From the NCBI GenBank assembly GCA_004102785.1, contig SCEJ01000013.1, positions 1-62,473 on the forward strand: a stretch of 62,473 nt of DNA, written 5' to 3'. Source of the DNA: Muribaculaceae bacterium Isolate-013 (NCI) (GTDB taxonomy: Bacteria; Bacteroidota; Bacteroidia; Bacteroidales; Muribaculaceae). The stretch's first letter is position 1. Each line of letters begins with the position of its first letter. Positions 24,793 to 33,190 of this stretch are shown one piece after another. Under the pieces are notes generated by a model. That model saw only the letters and a program-made list of their open reading frames with translations. It was not told where the DNA came from and ran no database searches. The translations under genes were made by a program, and so were the position numbers.

Positions 24793-26004
24793 TTATTTTG
24801 TGGCTGTTGTGTCAGCGACGGCGGCATCGGCGGCGGCAAGTGATTTCACCGGGCGGGGTTTTACTTCCTTGCCTGCGGAGTTAATCGATGAGCCTACACC
24901 CTCCACAACCACACGCTGGCCGGCCTTGAGCCCGGCTGTGACAACGTAGTTCTTGCCGTCATCGATAGGCTGCACGGTGATGGCGGTGGGCACGGTCTTG
25001 TTGGAGTCATTGAGCACATACACGAAGCGGCGGTCCTGCACCTCGTAAGTGGCTTTCTGCGGGATGAGGATAACATTCTCCTCATGCTGGGGCACGAGTA
25101 TGGTGCCTGTGGCGCCGGATACGAGCATCCCCGAGGGGTTGGCGAAGCGTGCGCGCACGTTGGCAGAGCCGGTGGTCTGGTCGATAACGCCGGTCATGGT
25201 GGCCACCTTGCCGGGGAGGGCATAGAGCTGGCCGTCACTGAGGCGGAGCTGCACGGCAGGGAATGCCGCGATGGCCTGGGCCATGGTGCGGGCGCCGTTG
25301 TCGGTGAGTTTCAGCAGGTCCTTTTCGTTGAGCGAGAAATATGCGAAGATTTCAGAATTGTCGCTCACGGTGGTGAGAGGAGTCATCATCGAGGGGGATG
25401 CCAGCGAGCCCTCCTTGTTGGGGATGGAGCCGATTACGCCCGAAGATGGAGCTGTGACAACGCAGTAGCTCAGATTCTTGCGGGCTGAGGTGAGACTGGC
25501 CTGCGCCGTGGCGAGCTGGCTTTGGGCTGTGGCGAGCTGATTGCGCGCCACGGTATATGCATATTCTGAGATGATGTTTTTCTCGAAGAGCTGACGCTGG
25601 TTCTCGCAGAGGAGCTTGGCGTTGTCCACTGCTATTTTTGCGGAAGCCACCTGGGCCTGGGCCTGCTCCACGGCGGCCTGGTACTGCACTTGATCAAGAG
25701 TGAAGAGGGTCTGTCCTTTTGTAACGTGCTGGCCTTCCTGCACAAGCACCTGGGTGATGAAGCCCGAAACGAGGGGGCGGATTTCAATGTCGGTCTTGCC
25801 TTTGAGTGTGGCGGGATACGACAGGGAGAGGTCGGAGTTGCCCGGTTCCACGGTGAGAACGTCAACCTCGGGGGTCTGCGACATCGCTGCGGCCATAGCG
25901 GCACGGGGGTCGCCCGAGCCACCGCACGAAGATAACGCTGCCGCGGCCATAGTGCCGCACAAAGCCAGCGCCGAATAAAGCCGGATGCTTTTCTTCATTT
26001 TCAT
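24793..26004 (-). CDS. RND efflux periplasmic adaptor lipoprotein
   Basis: A 403-residue membrane-fusion protein linking the permease to the outer-membrane channel. Lipobox LSSC puts the lipid on Cys 27. The lipoyl-like half motifs (GFITQVLVQEGQHVTKGQTLF and CVVTAPSSGVIG) flank a coiled-coil hairpin rich in Gln and Ala (VEQAQAQVASAKIAVDNAK, LATAQSQLATAQASL). Beta-barrel and membrane-proximal domains follow. A second ATG two codons later is an alternative start. First gene of the operon; two -7-like boxes and a palindrome lie upstream. Confidence 0.93.
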   Translation of the reverse strand: MKMKKSIRLYSALALCGTMAAAALSSCGGSGDPRAAMAAAMSQTPEVDVLTVEPGNSDLSLSYPATLKGKTDIEIRPLVSGFITQVLVQEGQHVTKGQTLFTLDQVQYQAAVEQAQAQVASAKIAVDNAKLLCENQRQLFEKNIISEYAYTVARNQLATAQSQLATAQASLTSARKNLSYCVVTAPSSGVIGSIPNKEGSLASPSMMTPLTTVSDNSEIFAYFSLNEKDLLKLTDNGARTMAQAIAAFPAVQLRLSDGQLYALPGKVATMTGVIDQTTGSANVRARFANPSGMLVSGATGTILVPQHEENVILIPQKATYEVQDRRFVYVLNDSNKTVPTAITVQPIDDGKNYVVTAGLKAGQRVVVEGVGSSINSAGKEVKPRPVKSLAAADAAVADTTATK

Positions 26005-26062
26005 GTGATTAAAATGCTGTGTTATGATGTTGTTTTGTTTTATCGTGATGATGTGTTGCCCG

Positions 26063-26100
26063 CAAAAATATGTTATTGAGCAATTTCGGCCACAAAATTA
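26063..26100 (-). promoter_or_regulatory. Candidate promoter boxes for the efflux operon
   Basis: On the minus strand TAATTTTG (26100-26093) and TATTTTTG (26070-26063) both fit TAnnTTTG. For the second, the TTTG at 26096-26093 is a possible -33 element at 22 bases. Which one is used cannot be told. Confidence 0.45.
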
Positions 26101-26120
26101 CGGAAAATCAATAGGGTAAA

Positions 26121-26138
26121 ATATGATATATATCATAT
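26121..26138. promoter_or_regulatory. 18-bp perfect palindrome, candidate operator
   Basis: ATATGATATATATCATAT is fully self-complementary, with GGG at 26114-26116 and CCC at 26139-26141 extending the dyad loosely. It sits between the divergent efflux operon and the DUF4836 gene, about 20 bases upstream of the outer -7-like box of the efflux operon. No regulator gene is next to it. Confidence 0.5.
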
Positions 26139-26216
26139 CCCTCCAAAATTTAACAACATTTAAGCCTGCCGGGAAGCCTGCCGGGTTCAGGTGCGGATGG
26201 ATTTTAATACAGGAGT

Positions 26217-26247
26217 TTTGGGGTTTGACGGCAAATGGTTAACTTTG
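26217..26247 (+). promoter_or_regulatory. Promoter for the DUF4836-ABC operon
   Basis: TTTG (26217-26220), 19 bases, TAACTTTG (26240-26247): an exact Bacteroidetes promoter with a leader of about 25 bases to the ATG at 26278. Confidence 0.75.
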
Positions 26248-26277
26248 TGGTGAAAGAAATCTCTAACCCGTATCTCT

Positions 26278-27756
26278 ATGAAAAAACTAAGTTTGTGGAG
26301 CATCCTCCTTGTGGCGGCCATCGCCATGGGTCTGTCGTCATGCTCCAGATCATCAGCTACCCTCGACTATATCGCCGCCGATGCCGATTTCGTGATGAGC
26401 CTCAATGTGCGCGCCATCCTCGAAAATGCCGGATGCGCCAAAAGCGGTGAAGGCGTGGCATTGCAGGGACCTATGGCCAAGCTCCTGAACAGCAGCCCGG
26501 AAGAGGGCGCCAGTTTCCGGGAGTTCCTCGAAGAGGGATTCGTTGACCTCGACGCAGTGTTCGCCACCGGCACTTTCAAAGGTGATGCCTTCATGATCGC
26601 CGGACTCAAAAACGAGGAAAAACTCCGTAAATTTCTCAAGGACAACGACTGCGAGATAGAGCCCCTCGGCGACTTCTCCTACTCCCAGATAGGATCCGGC
26701 CCGACAATATTCTGGAATTCAGACATCGCCGCCATCCCCTTCCGCACATGGGGCCAGCCCGAGAAGCTCCTCGCCCCGGTGAAGGATATGATACGCCGCG
26801 CCGAAAAGAATCCAATATCGAAAGTAAGCTGGAAAACCGACATCCTTTCCTCCGACCACGCCTTCGGAGCCTTCGTCAACATGCAGAATCTCCCCTCCAT
26901 CGTCAAGACAATGATGCGCCAGCAGGGGCTCGGAGCAGCCACCGAGATTCTCGACGCCACTCTCTGCGCAACCTTTGACCTCTCCGGTGCCAAAGCCATA
27001 ATGAAATTCGGCTATCGCGACGCCGACGGCAAGCCCATGACTCCCGGCAAGGAATTCCAGAAATATCTCGCAAAAATCGACACCGGGATGATGGAGTACC
27101 TCAACAAATACGATGTGGCCATGGCGGCCGGAGCCATCAAAGGCGACTTCCCCTGGAAAGATATTATAGAGCCGGTAATCAAGGCATCGCTCGGCGCCGG
27201 CGCAACCACGCAGATTGCCATGATTCTTCCCTATCTCGAAGCCCTCGACGGCACCATGATTGTGGCCGGCGGCCCGCGCAACGGCCTGAATTCATTCAAC
27301 GCCATAGCCAGTGAATTCAACCAGAACTGGGATATCATCTTCGCCGCACAGCTCAAGGACGGCAAGGCCGCAACCTTCGTAACCGACCTGCGCGACCTTA
27401 TCCAGAGCCTCGGCGACAGCTCTATTGCCTACTCAGAGGAGGACGGCACTATGAAAGTCGACATTCTGGGCGGACCGTCGTTCTTCATGAAAGCCGACGG
27501 CAACAACTTCATCATCGCCAACCGCACCATCACAAAAGAGGGTGGCTCGTCGGTGAAATCCGATGTTGTAAGCGGCGAGAAATCTGTATTCGCCATGAAT
27601 CTCCCCAAAGGCTACCCCGCGCTCAAGGAAATCGGCGCCGAATGGGGTGTGCGCCTCGCATCGAAAATGAGCGGCGACGACCAGACCGTCACCGAACTGG
27701 AAGTCTACGGCACCGACAAGCCCCTGCTCGAAACGGTGCTCTCTACCGTATTATGA
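26278..27756 (+). CDS. DUF4836-family lipoprotein
   Basis: A 492-residue lipoprotein (lipobox GLSSC, Cys 22) of a family that appears confined to Bacteroidales and has no known function. It starts SSATLDYIAADADFVMSLNVRAILENAG, which reads like the first of two similar half domains (compare ADGNNFIIANR near the C-terminus). No enzymatic motif is visible. The stop overlaps the start of an ABC ATPase gene (ATGA at 27753), and that gene overlaps a permease gene the same way, so the three products are probably made together. It may be a lipoprotein partner or cargo of that transporter. Confidence 0.75.
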   Translation: MKKLSLWSILLVAAIAMGLSSCSRSSATLDYIAADADFVMSLNVRAILENAGCAKSGEGVALQGPMAKLLNSSPEEGASFREFLEEGFVDLDAVFATGTFKGDAFMIAGLKNEEKLRKFLKDNDCEIEPLGDFSYSQIGSGPTIFWNSDIAAIPFRTWGQPEKLLAPVKDMIRRAEKNPISKVSWKTDILSSDHAFGAFVNMQNLPSIVKTMMRQQGLGAATEILDATLCATFDLSGAKAIMKFGYRDADGKPMTPGKEFQKYLAKIDTGMMEYLNKYDVAMAAGAIKGDFPWKDIIEPVIKASLGAGATTQIAMILPYLEALDGTMIVAGGPRNGLNSFNAIASEFNQNWDIIFAAQLKDGKAATFVTDLRDLIQSLGDSSIAYSEEDGTMKVDILGGPSFFMKADGNNFIIANRTITKEGGSSVKSDVVSGEKSVFAMNLPKGYPALKEIGAEWGVRLASKMSGDDQTVTELEVYGTDKPLLETVLSTVL

Positions 27757-28412
27757 TTGAAACCATAACACTCGACAATCTGTTGCCAGAGGTGTTTGCC
27801 GGAGCTGAAAACCAGCCGCCGGTGAGCACCTCCGGCGTATGGATGCGCCAACTGGAGCTGCGGCGCGGCCGGCGGGTGCTGGTGGCCGCCGAGTCGGGCA
27901 CCGGCAAATCGTCGATGTGCAGCTACATCTACGGCGCCCGCTCCGACTATCGCGGGCGCATCCTCTTCGACGGCACCGACATACGCACCCTCACCCCCGC
28001 CCGGTGGTGCGAGCTGCGGCGCCGCTCACTGGCATGGCTGCCGCAGGAGATGCGCCTCTTCCCGGAGCTCTCGGTGATTGACAACATCCTGATAAAGAAC
28101 CGGCTCACAGACCGCTATTCGGAGCCGGAGCTGCGCGCCATGCTCGCACGCCTGGAGATCGACAACAAGGCATCCTCCCTGGCAGGGCATCTCTCGGTGG
28201 GGCAGCAGCAGCGCGTGGCGCTGGTGCGCGCCCTGGCCCAGCCGTTCGATTTCATCATTCTCGACGAGCCTGTATCGCATCTCGACGCCCGCAACAACGC
28301 CGCCTGCGCCGCCCTTGTGCAGGAGGTGGCCTCCGCCCAGGGCGCGGCAATCATCGCCACATCGGTGGGCAACCACCTGCAGCTCTCCAATTCTATGACA
28401 ATATCGTTATGA
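27753..28412 (+). CDS. ABC transporter ATP-binding protein with atypical motifs
   Basis: A 219-residue ATPase of the LolD/MacB/FtsE type. The Walker A reads AESGTGKSS (46-54) with Ala in place of the first Gly, the Q-loop is in LAWLPQEMRLFPELSV, the signature is LSVGQQQRVAL (Val for the usual Gly), and Walker B with catalytic Glu is FIILDEPVSHLD. The usual switch His in a THD-type motif is not found; the segment reads IIATSVGNHL. Start at 27753 overlaps the DUF4836 stop, and the stop overlaps the permease start. It should energise the permease at 28409 to move or extract an envelope substrate, provided it still hydrolyses ATP well. Confidence 0.85.
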   Translation: MIETITLDNLLPEVFAGAENQPPVSTSGVWMRQLELRRGRRVLVAAESGTGKSSMCSYIYGARSDYRGRILFDGTDIRTLTPARWCELRRRSLAWLPQEMRLFPELSVIDNILIKNRLTDRYSEPELRAMLARLEIDNKASSLAGHLSVGQQQRVALVRALAQPFDFIILDEPVSHLDARNNAACAALVQEVASAQGAAIIATSVGNHLQLSNSMTISL

Positions 28413-29614
28413 GCAATAAACCCAAGTCGCCGGTGGGGCGCCTGCTGCGCCGCAACATCTCGGCCGCACAGCTTGCCGCATACGCCCTGGCCAACTTCGC
28501 CGGGCTGGCGATAGTGCTGTGCGCCATGCAGTTCTACCGCGATGTCAACAGCGCGTTCGACTCCGCCTCCGACTCCTTCATCAACCGCGATTTCCTCGTT
28601 ATCTCGCCCGAAATATCCTCGCTCGGCACCCTCACCGGCGGCCAGGCGGCATTCACGCCCGAGGCCGTGGCCGACCTTGAGAGCCAGCCGTGGGCACGCC
28701 GCGTGGGAGCGTTCACCAACGCCGGTTTCCGCGTGTCGGCCTCGGTCGACTTCGGCGCGCGCGGCATGCAGACCTTCCTCTTCTTCGAGTCGATTCCCGA
28801 CGAGTTTTTCGACGTCCGGCCGCCCGGATGGAGTTTCGACCCCAAGAAAGGGGAGATACCCATCATAGTGTCAAAAGATTACCTCGCCCTCTATAATTTC
28901 GGCTTCGCATCCACACGGGGCCTGCCGCAACTGAGCGAGAACGTTATAAACAAAGTGCCCCTGCGCATCACCCTGGCAGGCAACGGACGCATCGAGACCT
29001 TCTCCGGACGCATTGCCGGATTCTCCTCGCGGTTCAACACCATAGCCGTGCCACAGCGGTTTATGGACTGGGCCAACTCCCGCTTCGGCGAAAACGACAC
29101 CCCCTCCTACCCCTCGCGGCTGATACTCGAGGTCGACAATCCGGGCTCGCCCGAAGTCACCGGCTACCTCGCCTCGCACGGATATGAAGTGGCCGGCGAC
29201 AAAACCGACTCATCGCGGGCATCATATTTCCTCTCGGTGGTGTCGGGCATCATCATCGCCGTAGGCGGCGTAATAACCCTGCTCGCTTTTGTGATACTGC
29301 TTCTGTCGCTGAGCCTGCTGCTCCAGAAAAACCGGCGCAAACTCACCGACCTGATGCTTCTGGGCTACTCTCCGGCGCAGGCTGCCCGCGGCTACCTGTC
29401 AATCATTATGTGGATCAACGCCGCCGTGCTTGCCTGCGTCCTCGCCACAGTGACCCTGGCCTCCTCCTGGTGGGAAAACCGCCTGGAATCGGCATCGGTG
29501 GGGGTGGCGCCCCTCTGGCCCACACTTCTGTGCGGCTTCATAGCCCTGGCCGCAATCACCCTCCTGGGCTATATCCGCATACGCCACACCCTGCGCCGCT
29601 ACTTCCGCCCATAA
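28409..29614 (+). CDS. FtsX/MacB-type ABC permease
   Basis: A 401-residue membrane protein with one N-terminal transmembrane helix (QLAAYALANFAGLAIVLCA), a periplasmic domain of about 230 residues, and three C-terminal helices (IIIAVGGVITLLAFVILLLS, INAAVLACVLATVTLASS, LLCGFIALAAITLLGY). This is the FtsX-like topology of mechanotransmission transporters such as LolCDE and MacB. It overlaps the ATPase gene by four bases. The direction of transport and the substrate are unknown. Confidence 0.87.
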   Translation: MSNKPKSPVGRLLRRNISAAQLAAYALANFAGLAIVLCAMQFYRDVNSAFDSASDSFINRDFLVISPEISSLGTLTGGQAAFTPEAVADLESQPWARRVGAFTNAGFRVSASVDFGARGMQTFLFFESIPDEFFDVRPPGWSFDPKKGEIPIIVSKDYLALYNFGFASTRGLPQLSENVINKVPLRITLAGNGRIETFSGRIAGFSSRFNTIAVPQRFMDWANSRFGENDTPSYPSRLILEVDNPGSPEVTGYLASHGYEVAGDKTDSSRASYFLSVVSGIIIAVGGVITLLAFVILLLSLSLLLQKNRRKLTDLMLLGYSPAQAARGYLSIIMWINAAVLACVLATVTLASSWWENRLESASVGVAPLWPTLLCGFIALAAITLLGYIRIRHTLRRYFRP

Positions 29615-29701
29615 CCTCGGCAGCGTATGCCGACCGTGCCGCCGGCAATCAAAAATTACGTTAAAAGGGGTTGTGTAAATGATAGTTTGCTGACTTTTAG
29701 T

Positions 29702-29709
29702 TAATTTTG
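29702..29709 (+). promoter_or_regulatory. -7 element for the BspA-like gene
   Basis: TAATTTTG, an exact TAnnTTTG match. The nearest TTTG upstream (29686) is only 12 bases away, so the -33 part is uncertain. Confidence 0.45.
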
Positions 29710-29744
29710 CACATTAAAATCACGCGTCCGGACGTTATTACTAC

Positions 29745-31019
29745 ATGAAGTCAGTTTATTACAGATTCACGGCATGGATGATTCTGCTCGCGGCCTCTAT
29801 GGCCGGAGCGGCCGGAGCCTTTGCGGCTTATCCCGAAACTTCATATACCCTCCAGGGGCGACGACTGGTGAGCTGGCACGGGCCGGAACGCTCTGTGGAT
29901 TTCCGCGATGACCCTGCCCTGGCTCGCGTGAACTCCATTGCCGACTATGCTTTCGCGCAGACCGATATAGAAGAGGTAGCCCTCCCCGACCGGCTCATGA
30001 CCGTGCCGGCAGGCGCGTTCGAGGGGTGCGTGCATCTGAGGCGTGTGCGCCTCGGCGACAACACACGGTTCATACGCGAGGCTGCCTTTGCCGGATGCAA
30101 AAGCCTGGAAAACATCGATTTTCCTCGCAAGCTGCTATATATTGGCCCGTTCGCCTTCGACGGCTCCGGACTCACCACTCTTGACCTGGCCGACACCGAA
30201 GTGCTCGAATACGGCGACGATGCTTTCGCCCGCTGCACGGCTCTGACCTCCGTCACTCTCTCCGACACCAGGCCGCTCGAACTGGGTGCCAATCTTTTCC
30301 GCGACTGCACTCGCCTGCCGCAGTTCACCCTCCCGCAGGCATGGACAGCCACCGCAGCCTCCATGTTCGCCGGATGCACCTCCCTGGCCGAAGTCACCCT
30401 TGAAGGTGACCTCCGCACTGTGGCCGACAGCGCATTCACCGGATGCTCCGCTCTGCGGGCACTCGACTTCGGCGAGCGCCTCGAAGCAATCGGCGCCGAC
30501 GCCTTCGAGGGTTGCTCGTCGCTGCGGCTGCTGTATCTTCCGGAATCCCTGCGCAGCATCGCAGACGGCGCCTTTGCCGGATGCTCGTCGCTTGAAATGC
30601 TATTTCTCGGCGACCGGCTCGAAAAGGTGGGCGACAGAGCCTTTGCCGACTGCACCTCACTGCGCCACATATCGCTGGGAACCGAAGAGCCCCCGATAAC
30701 CTGGGGCGACTCTTTTGCCGGCGTATATGAGCCGGATGTGCTGCTGTCGGTGCCCTCGCAGGCCGAGGATACATACTGGGGCTCGCAGCAATGGAGCCGA
30801 TTCAACATCAACCCGCTCAGCGCCATCGACGCCGATTTCCCCTATACCGACAGTGATTCGGGCGCGCCGGCGGTGCTCTTCTCGCTCGAAGGGCACCGGC
30901 TCTCACTCCCGGCGCACGTCAAGGCCGAAGAGGCCGCCACCCTCACCGGCTATGCCCCCGCCGGATTCTACATACTCTGCCGCCCGGGGATGCGGCCGGT
31001 CAAGATAATAATACGATAA
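29745..31019 (+). CDS. BspA-type leucine-rich-repeat surface protein
   Basis: A 424-residue exported protein with a signal peptide (about 1-28, ending GAAGAFA) and about ten LRR_5 (BspA/Treponema type) repeats of about 23 residues with the pattern IxxxAFxGCxSLxxIxLPxxLxxI, for example VPAGAFEGCVHLRRVRLG and IGADAFEGCSSLRLLYLP. The C-terminus (PAVLFSLEGHRLSLP and AGFYILCRPGMRPVKIIIR) resembles a shortened sorting-domain tail, similar to the end of the protein at 46321-48291. Such proteins often bind host or bacterial surfaces; the ligand here is unknown. Confidence 0.88.
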   Translation: MKSVYYRFTAWMILLAASMAGAAGAFAAYPETSYTLQGRRLVSWHGPERSVDFRDDPALARVNSIADYAFAQTDIEEVALPDRLMTVPAGAFEGCVHLRRVRLGDNTRFIREAAFAGCKSLENIDFPRKLLYIGPFAFDGSGLTTLDLADTEVLEYGDDAFARCTALTSVTLSDTRPLELGANLFRDCTRLPQFTLPQAWTATAASMFAGCTSLAEVTLEGDLRTVADSAFTGCSALRALDFGERLEAIGADAFEGCSSLRLLYLPESLRSIADGAFAGCSSLEMLFLGDRLEKVGDRAFADCTSLRHISLGTEEPPITWGDSFAGVYEPDVLLSVPSQAEDTYWGSQQWSRFNINPLSAIDADFPYTDSDSGAPAVLFSLEGHRLSLPAHVKAEEAATLTGYAPAGFYILCRPGMRPVKIIIR

Positions 31020-31043
31020 AACTTTTCAACTCTATATATATTT

Positions 31044-31811
31044 ATGAGCCGGAACAACGCAGAGGGCACACGCCGCGACTCGGTGGTGATAATCCCGATG
31101 TACAATGAAAAGGAGAACGCCGCAGCTATCATAGAGGCGGTGCTCGCCCTGCCACATGGCTTCGACATACTGGTGGTCGACGACAATTCGCCCGACGGCA
31201 CAGCAACTATCGTGCGCTCGAAAATGGAGGAGCATCCCGGACGCGTGCATATCATAGAGCGCGCAGGCAAACTCGGGCTCGGCACCGCCTACATCACCGG
31301 TTTTCGCTATGCCCTTGATGCAGGATATGACTACATATTCGAGATGGACGCCGACTTCTCGCACGACCCCAAGGACCTCGAACGCCTCTACCAGGCATGT
31401 GCCTCGGGGGAGATGGATGTGGCCGTGGGTTCACGCTATCTTACGGGCGTAAACGTAGTTAACTGGCCGATGGGGCGCGTGCTGATGTCGTACTTCGCCT
31501 CAAAATACGTGCGCTTTGTCACCGGGCTCGACGTGCACGACACCACCGCCGGATTCTGCTGTTACCGGCGCCAGGTGCTCGAAACGATGGAACTCGACAA
31601 AATCCGCTTCAAAGGCTACGCCTTCCAGATTGAAATGAAATTCACCGCCGACAAATGCGGCTTCACCGTGGGCGAGGTGCCGATTGTGTTCGTGAACCGT
31701 ATGATGGGCACGTCAAAAATGTCGTCGGGCATCTTCGGCGAAGCTCTTTTCGGCGTAATAAAACTCAAAACCTCATCCTGGGGGCGCAAATTTCCGCAGA
31801 AAAAAGGATAA
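31044..31811 (+). CDS. Polyprenol-phosphate mannosyltransferase-like glycosyltransferase (GT2)
   Basis: A 255-residue GT2 enzyme of the dolichyl-phosphate mannose synthase type, transferring a sugar from a nucleotide to polyprenyl phosphate at the cytoplasmic face. It shows VVIIPMYNEKENAAAII, LVVDDNSPDGTA, the metal-binding EMDADFSHDP, AVGSRY, and DTTAGFCCYRR. There is no C-terminal transmembrane anchor, as in the soluble bacterial forms. It is 22 bases upstream of the dihydroorotase gene. The sugar is inferred, not read from sequence. Confidence 0.88.
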   Translation: MSRNNAEGTRRDSVVIIPMYNEKENAAAIIEAVLALPHGFDILVVDDNSPDGTATIVRSKMEEHPGRVHIIERAGKLGLGTAYITGFRYALDAGYDYIFEMDADFSHDPKDLERLYQACASGEMDVAVGSRYLTGVNVVNWPMGRVLMSYFASKYVRFVTGLDVHDTTAGFCCYRRQVLETMELDKIRFKGYAFQIEMKFTADKCGFTVGEVPIVFVNRMMGTSKMSSGIFGEALFGVIKLKTSSWGRKFPQKKG

Positions 31812-31833
31812 TCAACCGGTCGAAATTACTTCA

Positions 31834-33189
31834 ATGAACAATTTTATACTTGCCGGCGGAATGGTCTACACCGGCGATGACGCGTTTACCGGTTCGGTAA
31901 TTATCGAAGGGGAGAAAATCGCCGCGGTGGTGCCGGGCATCCCCGACGAATCCGCATATTCCCCCGACCGATATCAGACCATCGACTGCCGCGGCAGGAT
32001 GGTGATGCCCGGAGCTATTGACGAACATGTGCATTTCCGCGACCCCGGACTCACCGAAAAAGGCGACATGGCAACAGAAAGCCGTGCCGCCGTGGCCGGA
32101 GGTGTCACCTCGTTTTTCGATATGCCCAACACCAGGCCGCAGACCACCACACGCAGCGCTTGGGAAGCCAAAATGAGCCGCGCCGCCGAAGTGTCGGCCG
32201 CCAACTACGCTTTCTTTCCCGGAGCCACCAACTCAAACGCCTCCGAACTTCTGGCGATGGATACCTCCCGGATTCCGGGCATTAAGGTTTTCATGGGTTC
32301 CTCAACCGGCGATATGCTCGTCGACAGCAACTCCACCCTGAGCCGGCTCTTCTCTGAATTCAAGGGGGTGATTGCCGTACATGCCGAAAGCGAAAGCATC
32401 ATCCGGGCCAACACCGAATCGCTCCGCAGCCGCTACGGCGATGAAATACCACTGGGCGCCCACCACCTGCTGCGCTCGCGCCGGGCATGCCTGGAGGCCA
32501 CGGCAAAAGCCGTGGAACTTGCACGCCACACCGGAGCCCGCCTGCATGTGATGCACCTGACAACGGCTGACGAACTGGCCCTTTTCTCACCCGGACAGGT
32601 GGAAAACAAACAGATTACCTGCGAGACCTGCCCGCACTACCTGGTGTTTACCGCCGACTCCGTAGAGGCCACAGGCGGCCTCACCAAATGCAACCCCGCC
32701 ATAAAAGAGGAGGAGGACCGCCGTGCGCTCCTCCGGGCCGTGCGCCTGGGGGCGATTGATGTGGTGGCCACCGACCATGCCCCGCACCTGCGCTCACAGA
32801 AAAGCGGTAACGCCCTGACAGCCACTTCCGGAATGCCCTCGGTGCAGTTCTCACTTCCGGTTATGCTCCAGCTTGCCGCTGAAGGGAACTTCAGCTACGA
32901 CACGGTGGTGGAACGCATGTGCACCGCCCCGGCACGCCTTTTCGGCATCGAGGGACGAGGATTCCTCCGCCCCGGCTACTGGGCCGATGTGGCCGTAGTG
33001 GCGCCCTGCGCTCCCTACGAAATCACCGACGAGATGGTAGTGAGCCGGTGCGGATGGACCCCATATGCCGGCAAACGCCTGGAATTCAAAGTAGAACAGA
33101 CATGGGTCAACGGCCACTGCGCATGGCGCGACGGACGTTTCGACGATAGCGTGCACGCCGCACGCCCCCTGACATTCAACAATCACTGA
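31834..33189 (+). CDS. pyrC: Dihydroorotase
   Basis: A 451-residue zinc amidohydrolase that closes carbamoyl aspartate to dihydroorotate in pyrimidine synthesis. The metal-binding HxH is in DEHVHFRDPGLTEKGD; GGVTSFFDMPNTRP, the lysine in IKVFMGSS and the histidines of VIAVHAES and LHVMHLTTADE follow, then VATDHAPH with the catalytic Asp. It is of the longer class I type. The next gene, rlmN, starts one base after its stop. Confidence 0.9.
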   Translation: MNNFILAGGMVYTGDDAFTGSVIIEGEKIAAVVPGIPDESAYSPDRYQTIDCRGRMVMPGAIDEHVHFRDPGLTEKGDMATESRAAVAGGVTSFFDMPNTRPQTTTRSAWEAKMSRAAEVSAANYAFFPGATNSNASELLAMDTSRIPGIKVFMGSSTGDMLVDSNSTLSRLFSEFKGVIAVHAESESIIRANTESLRSRYGDEIPLGAHHLLRSRRACLEATAKAVELARHTGARLHVMHLTTADELALFSPGQVENKQITCETCPHYLVFTADSVEATGGLTKCNPAIKEEEDRRALLRAVRLGAIDVVATDHAPHLRSQKSGNALTATSGMPSVQFSLPVMLQLAAEGNFSYDTVVERMCTAPARLFGIEGRGFLRPGYWADVAVVAPCAPYEITDEMVVSRCGWTPYAGKRLEFKVEQTWVNGHCAWRDGRFDDSVHAARPLTFNNH

Positions 33190-33190
33190 A

